This document shows, in pieces, positions 10,048-20,040 of a stretch of 64,000 nucleotides of DNA. This DNA is from Eriocheir sinensis (Eukaryota; Arthropoda; Malacostraca; Decapoda; Varunidae), in contig NC_066512.1 in NCBI RefSeq assembly GCF_024679095.1, positions 17,650,473-17,714,472 on the forward strand. The letters run 5' to 3'. Positions within the stretch are counted from its first letter, which is position 1; the number at the start of each line of letters is the position of its first letter. A program made the position numbers and the translations under genes. The notes under the pieces were generated by a model that saw only the letters and a program-made list of their open reading frames with translations, had not been told where the DNA came from and made no database searches.

Positions 10048-10753
10048 AGGATGATCGACAAGGCCACAGGAGGTGCCGCAGGTGCCCACACTCCCGCCAG
10101 GACAGACAGTACGGGGGCGTCGCGATGTGCCACGCCTCGTCCCAGCAGAGAGGCGTGGCGGCAGGGACCGAGGCAGAGATGGGGCGGGGGAAGACTGGAG
10201 CAGACAGAGGCCGCACTCAGTGACCCCCTGCCGCAGCCCTGCCTCATCCCGCTCCCCGGCGACCCTGCCTAACCCAATACAGCCAGTCCCAGTTTACTAA
10301 TGGAACATACAACCTCACGCCAATATCAAAGCCAATACAATGGACTTAAGTGATCGTGACGCAATGCTACTATATTGGGGCTCGTGTCGTTGTGAGGTGC
10401 ATCAGCCTGGTTGGGAGGAGGGGGAGGAGGAAGAGGGAGGATGGCAGGGCACTGCCTCACAGTCTGGCCCACGTCTGAGTCACTATGTGGTCGTATGTGT
10501 CCTTGCCCACAACAGCCAAGCAACACCACACAGACACACACACACGAGACGACGCCAGGCCAGCAGACGTAATGGGGCGTGACGCAACAGTAAACAAAGA
10601 CTTGTGTACTTGCGTGGGATAAACCTGTGTCTGTCTGTCGCGCCGTGTCCTTCCCTTACAACAGAGCATCTCATGAAGGCTACTCCCACACGCCGCGTTT
10701 CCTGCACCAGCACCCCCTTCCTTCCACCGACTCGCACGAACCCGAACCTACTA
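10044..10753. other. Unassigned GC-rich unique sequence
   Basis: Several overlapping frames of 70-88 codons occur on both strands with no recognisable domain and mutual antisense overlap. Confidence 0.5.
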
Positions 10754-10963
10754 CTTTCCTTCTCAGTTGCCAGATTATTGTACTCAGAGCCGCGTATTTA
10801 CCGGTTTCTGAGACATGGATATTGACGAGAAGCACAGATAATTAACCGTTTTAATGATGAGTATATGTGGAGGCAGTTATTGGGGTCGAGGAGGCAGTTT
10901 TGGGGTCGGAAATCGGCAAACATAGGAGGCTGAGTACGACAATCTGGCAACGTTGCTTTCCTT
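10754..10963 (-). mobile_element. 194-bp hAT-like MITE, copy 2 (with perfect 8-bp TSDs)
   Basis: The element proper is 10762-10955, flanked by identical CTTTCCTT octamers (10754-10761 and 10956-10963). Read on the minus strand it starts CAACGTTGCCAGATTGTCGT, identical to the left end of the copy at 1920-2113, and it has the same 194-bp length and the same internal repeated CCAATAACTGC units. Its other end reads CTCAGTTGCCAGATTATTGT. The perfect target duplication suggests a younger or better preserved insertion than copy 1. It carries no open frame, so it would depend on a transposase in trans. Confidence 0.88.
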
Positions 10964-11201
10964 GCTTGTAACAACTACTACGTACACGCTTCTCATCCCT
11001 ACCCTTTGGAACCTGCCTCGATGTTCCCCCTACACAAACCTAGTTATTTCCCTCCCTTCCCTTCCCACGGACAAATCTGGTCCTCGGTATAAAGTGATGT
11101 GAGAAGTGTCCCTCGCCGCTGAGTAACCTTCCCACCGGCTGAGTCATTAACACGCTGCTCGACTTCCAACAATGAAGCCAAGTCAAGGACAAATTCAATA
11201 T
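10964..11201. other. Unassigned unique sequence
   Basis: No gene or repeat recognised. Confidence 0.5.
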
Positions 11202-11222
11202 GCACACACACACACACACACC
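11202..11222. repeat. (CA)n microsatellite
   Basis: Ten CA units, then a pyrimidine-rich stretch to about 11295. A further nine-unit AC run lies at 11535-11552. Confidence 0.92.
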
Positions 11223-11837
11223 TCCCTTCCTTCCCAGCTTTCCCTCCTCACTTCCTTGCTTCCCTCTCCTCCTCCCTCCTTCCCCTCCACTTCTGTACCC
11301 AAGCACGGGAAGCGAGCGCCACGCAACACAGTGAGCGACGCCAAGTAAAACAGGTCAGTGTGTCGCGGCGGAATCGATTTCATCTTAGGAGATCAAAAGA
11401 CGTAAGAGGAAAAGCTAACATGAAGGCCACTGTGTCAGGTTATGAAAGGACAGTAACAAAAGAGAGGAAAAAAGGAACGGAGAAAAGAAAGACGGGAGGG
11501 ACGCATGAAGGAATAAAAGACAAGGAAGTATCGAACACACACACACACACACAATCGCAGGTAGAGGGAAGCCGTGCCAGAAAGCGAAAGTGACTTGAAG
11601 ACCGTGAGAGGTAAATAAAACGAGAGAAAATCTGAAAATAGACGAAGCTAAGGACCCCTAGCGGCAAGGATAAAACTATCAAGGTGGAGCTGATTATACC
11701 TCGCGTCCTGCCAACGAGCGAGGAGGAGAAGAGAGGGAGGAGGAAGGAGGGGGACGAGAGAATACGAGGGAGGGAGGAGAGAGAGTAAAGGAGAAAGTGG
11801 AGGCTGATCATGGAATTTAAAACAGGGAGAAAGTGAT

Positions 11838-11838
<1 letters not shown>
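11223..11838. other. Unassigned sequence, purine-biased from 11440
   Basis: A/G-rich with GGAGG runs near 11720-11800. No gene seen. Confidence 0.5.

Positions 11839-11879
<41 letters not shown>
11839..11879. repeat. (AG)n microsatellite
   Basis: About 20 AG units. Confidence 0.97.
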
Positions 11880-11882
<3 letters not shown>

Positions 11883-11979
11883 ACGTGTTAGGCAGGTGCC
11901 CCAGTTGACACACCAAGCACCCCTTCCCCACCCCCTCCTCCTTCAATAAATCAGGATGAATTACAATGAGTAAGCGTCA

Positions 11980-13250
11980 TACCTCCTTCCTCCTCTTCTT
12001 ACTCCTCCTCCTCCTCCTCCCCCCAACGAGCTTCATCCCCCCTCTTCCCATCCTCAGCCACTTCCTCTCCCTCACCACACAGCCTCAATCCTCCTCTCCT
12101 CAAACACTTTCCTAATCCCCTCAGATCTCCCTTCCTTCTCCTCCCCACAGAGCCTCAATCGCCCTTATTCCCCCTTTGACAGTCCCCTTCCTCGTCCCTA
12201 TACTCCTTTCCTCTCATCCTCAACCCCCTCCCTCCAATCTATGCCCCCCTTATAGCCACCCCTCCCCCCTTCTCCAGAGCGTGACACAGCCTCCTCCAGC
12301 TGTGGCGACGACTGCTGCTGCTGAAGAAACCACACCGCTGAGAGAAAGGATCCGATTCCCTTCTCACTGTGCTGTCTCATTTCTTCTTTCTTTCTCTCTT
12401 TCTCTATCTCTCTCTCTCTCTCCCCTCTTTTCCCCCCTTCACCTCCTCCTCCTCCTCCTTTGTTCTGCCACGCCTCGTCTCTTCCTCAGCGCTCCACGTC
12501 TCCCTCAGTATTGCTTTCATAAATCGTCCGGCTCCAGAAATTAACTTTATTTCCGACAATTTCCTCGACTTTTTTTTTCTTTCTCTTTTGCGCGGAAATT
12601 TCATGTTGCATCTTCCGCGTGTTCGTATTTCCGGTAATTTCCTCAGCAGGACTCCAGACGCACCCCCCCCCCTCCCTCTCTCCTAAACAGCCCTTCACTC
12701 CTCGTTGTCTTATTTCCTAGAATCATCCACTTCCCTTTCCTCCCTCCCTCCCTCTCTATTCTCGACCCTCTCCTCATCTCCCCCACCCTCCCCCAATCAT
12801 CACTACTACGACACAACAATCTTCATCAGCAACACCACAACCTTCACCATCACGCCGCCACAACCACCACCATCACCACCACTACTGTCTCTTCCTCTTC
12901 CGGCTTAAGTCCGTCCTCACCACCATCATCACCACAGCGACCACCACAATCACAGCGACCTTAATAGCCCTACAACAACCCTTCTTCCTCCTTACTACGC
13001 CTCCACTCCACCAGTACAACCACCATCACCACCCTGGCCCTTCACTCCTTATCTAACCAAGGCTCTGTATTGGGTCCTCCTCCTCTTCATCTTCATCCCT
13101 TCTTCATCAAACTACCTGGCTAATAGAGGTACGGCGCCCCCCCGTCTCCACCTCCCCCATCATCATTATCACCACCACCACCACCACTATCATCATCATC
13201 ATCACCGCCACCTCACCCACATTTCCCCTTCTCACCCTTTCACCTTCGCA
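11980..13250. repeat. Long polypyrimidine and CAC/TCA-rich tract
   Basis: About 1.2 kb dominated by C and T on the plus strand. It contains CTC runs (12003-12021, 12440-12460), CT runs (12390-12422) and CACCACCAT-type runs (12790-13210). It has no fixed period. The Ser/Pro/Leu frames across it are compositional. Confidence 0.75.
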
Positions 13251-13625
13251 GATCCCTCACTCACTCGCTCGCTCGCTTCTCTTTCCTGCTATGTTTTGTG
13301 CCTCGCTATTCACCGACATTATAAAAAGCGAGGAGAAAAAGTCTGGTCGAGGCAAAAACCTCCCCGGTGTCACTTTCCCAATTGTCTTATAAAGGTTCAG
13401 GGTGTTTTGGGCTTCGTGTCGGTCTGTCTGTGTCTCTGTCTCGCGTCGTGCACGTCTCCTCCACCTGTCTCGGCTTCTTCCTCTCTCTCCTCCTCTTACA
13501 CGGGTGATTTGTTGTACCCGGGTGCTGAGCCGAATAGATTTTGGGTGTTGAGCGGGACGACCCTTCCTCCTTTCCTCTGTCTCACATCCAGCCAGGTCAA
13601 TGCTCCTCCACGCCACCACCCCACC

Positions 13626-13628
<3 letters not shown>
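13251..13628. other. Unassigned sequence
   Basis: Mixed, partly pyrimidine-rich. A 158-codon plus-strand frame crosses the following CT array and has no domain. Confidence 0.45.

Positions 13629-13677
<49 letters not shown>
13629..13677. repeat. (TC)n microsatellite
   Basis: About 24 TC units ending in CAG. Confidence 0.97.
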
Positions 13678-13678
<1 letters not shown>

Positions 13679-13881
13679 GTGGCGACTTCCCCTCACGACA
13701 ATCAGTAGGTGTGTCACGTGGGGCGGGAGAGAGAGCCACCGTCACCGCCGCCGACTCTCACTTCCCGGCTGAGGGCGAGGGGCTGCGGCCAACCCTAAAT
13801 TTCCCCTTAACCTCAGCCTTTCCGGGAAGCAGCAACGACTCGATGCTTCCTCATTACAAGTTTAGAAAGTAGATTACCACC

Positions 13882-13883
<2 letters not shown>

Positions 13884-13940
<57 letters not shown>
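13884..13940. repeat. (ATT)n trinucleotide repeat
   Basis: About 19 uninterrupted ATT units. Confidence 0.97.
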
Positions 13941-15020
13941 CATCATTACGTCGCCTTTGTCTTTGTCGGGTATTCCCCTTCCTCTTCCCCCCGAAGCACC
14001 AGGTTGAAGAGCTTCTCAGCACGGGACACTGAAGGGCCCCGGGCATCACACGAGCTTCAGTAACTTTAATGAGCCAGGCGGAGGAGGAGGAGGAGAGATA
14101 AAATACCGTGCTTGGATGGATGGATAATTGGCGGTGTCAGAGGAAGGCAATAGCGTGAAGTGGGATGCTGGCGGCGAGAGAAATGTTGCGATGAAGGAGG
14201 GCGAGACGAGGCACCAGCGGAGGCCTGGCCGGTCACACTGAGTGGCTCGTCAATTACCCTTCATCACCACAACACAGCCGTTACCTCACCGCCCCCTCCC
14301 CGCGCCACACCACCACAGCCATCTCGCAATGGGATGCTGACGCCAGCAGCAATTGTGCTGAAGACATGTGACGCAAGACTGTTCCTCGACAATACAACTG
14401 CAAGAACTGCTTCCACTTTGAGATTGTGGGCAAGAAAAATCTTGGCACACACGTCAGCCCATGCTGCACTGTTACATAATAGACGCCAGTGTGTGTTCAG
14501 TGGAGCAGAAGCAATGGCTCGCGGGCTGGGCTGCCGCACAGAGCTGAGTTAACCCTTGTCGCGGCATCAAGCCCCCACCACGATGGCAGGCGGCGGTGGC
14601 GAGATACAGTGAAACACAGACCCGCCAGGCAGAACGGAAAAGCCTGGCACAGAGAGGGAGGGAGGGAGAGACGGTAATACTGGCGGTGCATGCCACGCGA
14701 ACGGAGAAAGCCTGCCGCGTCCAGGTTTTTACTACGTCGGCAGGGAAAGTAAGGGGCGGGGCAGTCCTCGGGGAGAGTCTCGCACTCTTAGGACGGTGCG
14801 CCGCACATTACAAAGAGCGCAAGACGAGGCTGAGCACCACCACTGAACTAACGACACAATGCTTTATCCCGTGGCTCCACCAGGCGCTTCCGCTTCGTCG
14901 TGAGGAAGCAAGCGTCTCGCCGAGCAGCCATAGCGGCCTCGTGACCTGCATCCCGCCTAACTCCCCTAACTTGTGGACGACCCACCCTGCCTGACTGCCT
15001 GATGAGATGGGGGCTGTTAG
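13941..15020. other. Unassigned unique sequence, GC-richer
   Basis: Several mutually antisense frames of 62-132 codons occur (14160-14994) with no recognisable domain. No promoter or splice pair stands out. Confidence 0.5.
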
Positions 15021-15120
15021 GAAGGGGAGGGAGGAAGGGGAGGAGGAGGAGGGGGAGGGGGAGGAGGAGGAGGGGGAGGAAGAGGAGGAGGAGGAAGAGG
15101 AGGACGAGGAGGAGGAGAAG
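15021..15120. repeat. GGA/GGGA purine repeat
   Basis: Imperfect GGA array with GGGGA and GGAAGA variants, pure purine except one GAC. It encodes poly-Glu or poly-Ser in passing frames. Confidence 0.93.
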
Positions 15121-15459
15121 GTAGTGGCAGCGGTGGCGGTCGGGCGACGGCCTACCCTCGCCCTCCGCAAGGCCAGGCCCTCCCGTGGGAGTCTCGGGCT
15201 ACACAGGCACTGCCTCGCCAATACTCGGCAACACAATATAATGAAGTATCGACTCCAGTCTTGGTCGGATCCAATACTTCTTTGTCTCTCCTCCAAAACC
15301 ATTAACTCCTTTACAGTCACACACAATAATATGGAAAAAATCCTGTTCAGGAATTTTCCTTAATTCCAAATTATTTAAACTCCTATACGTTCTTCAGACT
15401 AATCTTGTCTCCACACCCACACCCACACACACACGATTAATAAAACTATGTTGTGTTTA
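15121..15459. other. Unassigned unique sequence
   Basis: A short CACACC run lies at 15410-15434. No gene seen. Confidence 0.5.
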
Positions 15460-15482
15460 TAAGCTAAGCTAAGCTAAGCTAG
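15460..15482. repeat. (TAAGC)n pentanucleotide repeat
   Basis: Four TAAGC units. It is not the arthropod telomere motif TTAGG. Confidence 0.85.
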
Positions 15483-15714
15483 AGGTACAGTAACATAATT
15501 ATTAAAGCTAGTTGTATAATTATGCAAGTGGCACTAAAGGCTGCTAATATTAAGTTATAAATACACTAGCAGTTAATGATGCTCACCTAAAAATTAATCA
15601 ACAAAATGCAGAGAAAAAAATAGGGGGGTTAGTGACCTTGTTTAATGTGCTTAGCTGTGCGGTGTGCTGTGAGTGGCGGAGTGATGTGGGAAAATGGTGT
15701 AGAAGAATGTGGTG
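15483..15714. other. Unassigned AT-rich sequence
   Basis: AT-rich, turning GTGGT-rich from about 15650. Confidence 0.5.
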
Positions 15715-16011
15715 TTAGTGTGGTGTAGTGTGGTGTTGTACTGAGTATGATGGTGTAGCTACGTGATGTGGCTCTACGTGTTGTTTAGAAGCGGGGTGGT
15801 GGTGGTGGTGTTGGTGATGATGGTGGGGGTGGTGGTGTGATGTTGGGCGGTGTTTGGATGTTGAGCCGTGGTGTGGACGGGACAAGGGAACATTCCTCAC
15901 CCTTGGCCGATGTCCCTTCTCGGCCGCCTTGCTGCCTGCCTTGCTCTCACTCACCTGCAACACAGACATAAGCACGGCGAGGATCAAACACCTGCACACA
16001 CACACACACAC
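15715..16011 (-). CDS. Doubtful His-rich open frame with a signal-peptide-like start
   Basis: A 98-codon frame. Its N-terminus (Cys-Val run, then [16 protein letters not shown]) resembles a signal peptide. It is followed by a basic stretch and a histidine-rich C-terminal half (residues about 50-98). Both ends come from low-complexity DNA: the Cys-Val start from the (AC)n array at 15993-16012 and the His run from GGTGGT triplets at 15795-15840. A GCAG|GTGAGT donor-like site falls inside it at about 15950. A secreted metal-binding peptide is conceivable, but chance is more likely. Confidence 0.12.
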   Translation of the reverse strand: MCVCVCRCLILAVLMSVLQVSESKAGSKAAEKGHRPRVRNVPLSRPHHGSTSKHRPTSHHHPHHHHQHHHHHPASKQHVEPHHVATPSYSVQHHTTPH

Positions 16012-16149
16012 ACCTCCACGTCAACACACCTGCACATACACACACACAAAGCACGGCGAGGACACACACACACACACACACACACTGACACACAGTGACA
16101 CACACAAACACACACACACATTTTCCCCGCCTCGCCGCATGAGCAACCC

Positions 16150-16215
<66 letters not shown>
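15993..16215. repeat. Interrupted (AC)n complex
   Basis: AC runs at about 15993-16012, 16036-16047, 16062-16084, 16109-16120 and 16152-16215 are separated by short links. GCACGGCGAGGA occurs on both sides of the first runs, which implies local duplication. Confidence 0.93.
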
Positions 16216-16218
<3 letters not shown>

Positions 16219-17195
16219 CCGACAACATTCATGACACATTATATCAATCATACAAATTAAAACATTTAAACAAGAGAAGCAATAAAAAACTCATCCATCT
16301 GTACATATTCCTTGGGTATGTCAAGTATGAATGCTTTATATATATTCATGAGTCATATGTTAGAATTATTTACAAGTTGTGAGTGCAAGCGGTAATTCAG
16401 TATCTACAAGGGTTCATTAAAGACTAAAGCACTTAAATGAGGATAATTAAGACTATATAGACACTGGCCGAGAAACATCCAGGCCACACAGGACAGTGAC
16501 AAGGCTAACTCTTGTACACAACAGACAACACACAAACAGGAGGTGCTACGCGTGGGAAACACTACCGACTGTGAATGTGGGGCGTGAAGCGGCTGCCACG
16601 GGGCGCCCACAGTGGCCGTTCGTGCGCCCTGACGCTACTGTACACTACGAGTATTTTGGAGTTGGTGCGGGACGGTGCAGGGAAAACATTAACTCGATCG
16701 CTACCAATACGCAACTAATGGCCCACTCCTTACTCCCGTGCAATTACACTGGCACTCTATTAGGCACACAACACACTATCGGGATGGAACGCGGACCCGG
16801 GCACGCCTGGCGCCAGCAGTAACAGCAGCAGCAGCCGGCGCGGGGAGTGCGGTGCCCCAGCCAGCTGCGGCGTAGGCGTTAAAGATGGAGTGGCCGGTGC
16901 GTCGCACGGCTCACAACAGCTCGCAGGCACTGCCGGCCTAAACAAGTGGGCGGAATATATACTGGGGAAGGAAAAAGTCCCCTCGTCCTAGTGTCGTGCC
17001 ACCCTTCACCCCAACCGTTTACTCAAAATTAAACCCTGTGAACCCTCTCCACCATCAACCCCACGAACCCCTCCCCCACCACCACGACCACCACCAACAT
17101 CAACAAATGCAAACCCAGGAGCCCAAAAATGACCTTGATATCTGGGCATCGCATCGAAGTGCAGCGGCGCATCCCAGCCTCCAGCGGAGCGCCAC
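16216..17195. other. Unassigned unique sequence
   Basis: AT-rich to 16450 then GC-richer, with a short AGC run near 16815-16835 and CAC runs near 17060-17100. No gene recognised. Confidence 0.5.
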
Positions 17196-17220
17196 AAAAA
17201 AAAAAAAAAAGGGGGGGGGG
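17196..17220. repeat. A15-G10 homopolymer junction
   Basis: Fifteen A run directly into ten G. The plus strand is pure purine. The exact lengths are unlikely to be reliable in most sequencing data. Confidence 0.95.
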
Positions 17221-17665
17221 TAGAGGGGAACAGAGAGGTATGCACGCCCAGCAGCCACGCCGTGCCCTCCGCCCAGCATCACACAGCAACACTCAGCACT
17301 CAACATTCCTCACCGCCAGCCTCCCTTCCTCCCTCTCTCATTCCTCCCTCCCACACAAAGGCCACACGCACGACAACACCCTCCAGGAAAAAAAGAACTT
17401 CCTGGTGTGTAAAAAAGAACGTAAAAAAACGGGAAGCAATGTCGAGATGAGGTACTGAAATTTTCACAGCAAACAAGTCTTCCCGGGATCACCAAGACAA
17501 TGGCGCTCGCTACTCCAGTCCTCGTGAGGGGCGCCGAGTAAGGGGGGAGGGAGGAGTGATGGAGGGTGAGGAGGAGTGTGGGAGGGAGGAAAGGTGGGAG
17601 GGAAGTGGGTCGACCTGCTTACTTATCCCATGACTCCTAAACTCGAGCCAATAAAGGAAAAACGA

Positions 17666-17668
<3 letters not shown>
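17221..17668. other. Unassigned sequence
   Basis: No gene or repeat family recognised. Confidence 0.5.

Positions 17669-17698
<30 letters not shown>
17669..17698. repeat. (CA)n microsatellite
   Basis: Fifteen CA units. Confidence 0.96.
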
Positions 17699-17700
<2 letters not shown>

Positions 17701-18250
17701 TGAGGTGGTGAGGGAGCGCGTGGAGGCAGGTGCAAGTGTGTGTGGGCTGAGGGTGGGGTGAGGCGGGAGGGGCAGGGAGGGACCTTGTCATGCAAAGTGA
17801 GAGTTAGGCGGGAGGCAGTCGAGGAAGGAGGCAGCGGAAGAGGAGGGGAGGAGGAGGAGAATATGAAGGGGGTGGAGGGGTCGGGGAGGGGACTGCAGGT
17901 GCATGACTCACCCGGGTTTTCCCTTAAAGCATGACTGGAAAAGGGGAGCGCCTGTATCACCGCCACCACCACCACCACCACCATGCAGACTTCATCACCA
18001 CCATCATGAATTATCTCCACCACAAACACCGCCGTCGCCAGCCTCACCTCTCCGCCATCTGCACCTCCACGCATACGTCACACCACAACCACCACCACAC
18101 CATCGCCGCATGCATCCCAAGTCACACGATACATTAAGTCCACCTCGCCCCCATTTCTTTCCTTCCGCCCTCCTTTCCTCCACGACTTGAGAGCTTTGCA
18201 TACCAAGCACACCTTTAAAACATCCAAGCAATCATAAATATAAACTTAGG
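17699..18250. other. GGA-rich then CAC-rich sequence
   Basis: G-rich to about 17900, then CACCACCAC runs (17960-17985) and CAC-rich sequence to 18110. Threonine/histidine frames are compositional. Confidence 0.5.
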
Positions 18251-18275
18251 ACACACACACACACACACACACACA
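18251..18275. repeat. (AC)n microsatellite
   Basis: About 12 AC units. Confidence 0.94.
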
Positions 18276-18320
18276 TACACAAGGACACGTAAAAATGCCA
18301 GGCAGGAAGAGGACGAGAAA

Positions 18321-18441
18321 CAGGAGGAGGAGGAGGAGGAGGAGAAGGAGAAGAGATGTTTGCATCCTAACGAATGACATGTTTCATTCAGGTCACGGCA
18401 GGTCAGGAGGACACAGCACACAGGAGGAGGAGGAGGAGGAG
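18321..18441. repeat. Two (GGA)n runs
   Basis: GGA runs at 18321-18354 and 18422-18441 are separated by about 65 bp of unique sequence. Confidence 0.9.
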
Positions 18442-18451
18442 TTAGGCCTAT

Positions 18452-18492
18452 GTGTGTGTGTGTGTGTATGTGTGTGTGTGTAAAATTATATA

Positions 18493-18559
<67 letters not shown>
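18452..18559. repeat. (TG)n then (AG)n compound microsatellite
   Basis: TG units at 18452-18481 with one TA interruption, a 15-bp AT-rich link, then 31 AG units at 18497-18559. Confidence 0.96.
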
Positions 18560-18561
<2 letters not shown>

Positions 18562-18639
18562 CATTTCCTAAGTGCAAGTTCTCGTCTCTTAGCATTCCGT
18601 GGCGTACCGGGGAGAGGGACAAATAGGGAGGGAAAAGGA

Positions 18640-18878
18640 CGACGCTTTCTGGACAGGAGGAAGAGAGAGCGAAGGAGGAGGAGGAACTGAAGGAGGGAGA
18701 GAGAGACTGAAGGAAGGGGAGAGAGGGAAGGAGAGACACCCAGGCAGAAGAACCTAAGAAAGATGGCAGAGAAAGTGAGAGAGGAAGAGGGAATGCAGGA
18801 GGGAGAAAAGAGAAAGTGAAAGAAGAAAAGAGAGAAAGTAAGGTAAGATGAAGCTGAAGGAGAAAGAAGAGGAGAAAG

Positions 18879-18882
<4 letters not shown>
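18640..18882. repeat. Polypurine tract
   Basis: GGAGAGAGA/GAAAG-rich stretch leading into the AG array that follows. Confidence 0.8.

Positions 18883-18923
<41 letters not shown>
18883..18923. repeat. (AG)n microsatellite
   Basis: About 20 AG units. Confidence 0.96.
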
Positions 18924-18927
<4 letters not shown>

Positions 18928-19363
18928 CAGACAGAGACAGAGTGGAACAGGCAGGCAAGTTCCTTCATCCCATCCTTCCCAAGCTTGAAGGGGTCGAGGC
19001 AAGAAGAGGAACACGTCCTTCGCTGTCACCAGATCTGCCATTGTCTGCCATTATGCCAAGAGCCTCCCTCCCTTATCGCCGGCTCGAGAGAGGAGGAGCA
19101 AGTGAGGGAGGACGTGAGGTAAGTGCCCGAGGGATTGGGAGAGGTAGTGAGTGCATGACAGTAAGTGTGCTGAGGGCTGAAAATGGAAGACTGCTGACTT
19201 TTTTTTTAATAAGAGAGGAAACTGGTGAATAGAGAAAGCTTGGGTGAAACACGGTGGGAAGGGAGGAGTGTGCATGCTTCGAGGAGGAATACGAGACGAC
19301 GCAAACCGGTTTCAGACAGGGCGACGAGAGGTAGAGAAGAAGGAAAAAAATGATTGAAAGAAA

Positions 19364-19365
<2 letters not shown>
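18924..19365. other. Unassigned sequence with one donor-like site
   Basis: GTGAG|GTAAGTGC at about 19119-19120 is a strong 5' splice-site match on the plus strand, with a CACCAG acceptor-like site near 19030. The intervening peptide is not recognisable, so I do not call an exon. Confidence 0.4.

Positions 19366-19405
<40 letters not shown>
19366..19405. repeat. (AG)n microsatellite
   Basis: Twenty AG units. Confidence 0.96.
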
Positions 19406-19410
<5 letters not shown>

Positions 19411-19527
19411 CATAAGAACAATGAACAAAGACTTTTTAAAACCGTGAATATGAATGTGGAATTGTAAAAACTGTGCCAAGATTATAATTGTAAGGAAAAT
19501 GAGGACGCGACTTTGGCATACCATTTG

Positions 19528-19530
<3 letters not shown>

Positions 19531-19583
<53 letters not shown>
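19531..19583. repeat. (AC)n microsatellite
   Basis: Twenty-six AC units. Confidence 0.97.
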
Positions 19584-19585
<2 letters not shown>

Positions 19586-20040
19586 AACGATAGAGGCGCT
19601 GGCATGTGTGGAAATGTGAGTGTGGGAGAGAGTGGAGGGATGTGAAATGCGGGTGAAAGAAGGGATGGAGGGATGTGCAGGGTAGGAAGTACAGGGGGGA
19701 ATGGGAAGAGGCATGTGAAAGGTGTGGCATGGGAGTGAAGGCAGAATGTGGAGGTTAAGTAAGGTGTGGTGGAGGTGATGTGGAGTGTGAGGCAGCCACT
19801 ATTGTGTTAAGGGCTGAGGAAAGACACCCGGGGGACTCTCACCTTCACCCACCACTGACACCCTCTTGACACAGAGCCTCTTGTTGGCTGCTCGGCGCTC
19901 GGCCCGGCTTGGCGTCAGCTGAGGAGCTATACAGCCTGTCACCGACCTCCTTCGCTTCCCTCTCTTCCCTCCCGCTCTATCTCACATTTGGGCACGAGAC
20001 AAAACACACACACTTCACATTCCTCCCTTAAAATCGAAAA
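19584..20040. other. Unassigned sequence, G-rich to 19820
   Basis: GTGGAGGGATGTG-type degenerate sequence, then mixed. No gene seen. Confidence 0.5.

Noticed and set aside
15460..15482. Interstitial telomere repeat
   Set aside because: The unit is TAAGC, not TTAGG, and only four copies are present.
16335..16350. TTTATATATATT as a TATA box
   Set aside because: It lies in AT-rich sequence with no nearby start, donor site or open frame.
18215..18958. 247-codon minus-strand frame (Leu-Ser rich)
   Set aside because: It spans three microsatellites and a polypurine tract. Composition alone explains the length.
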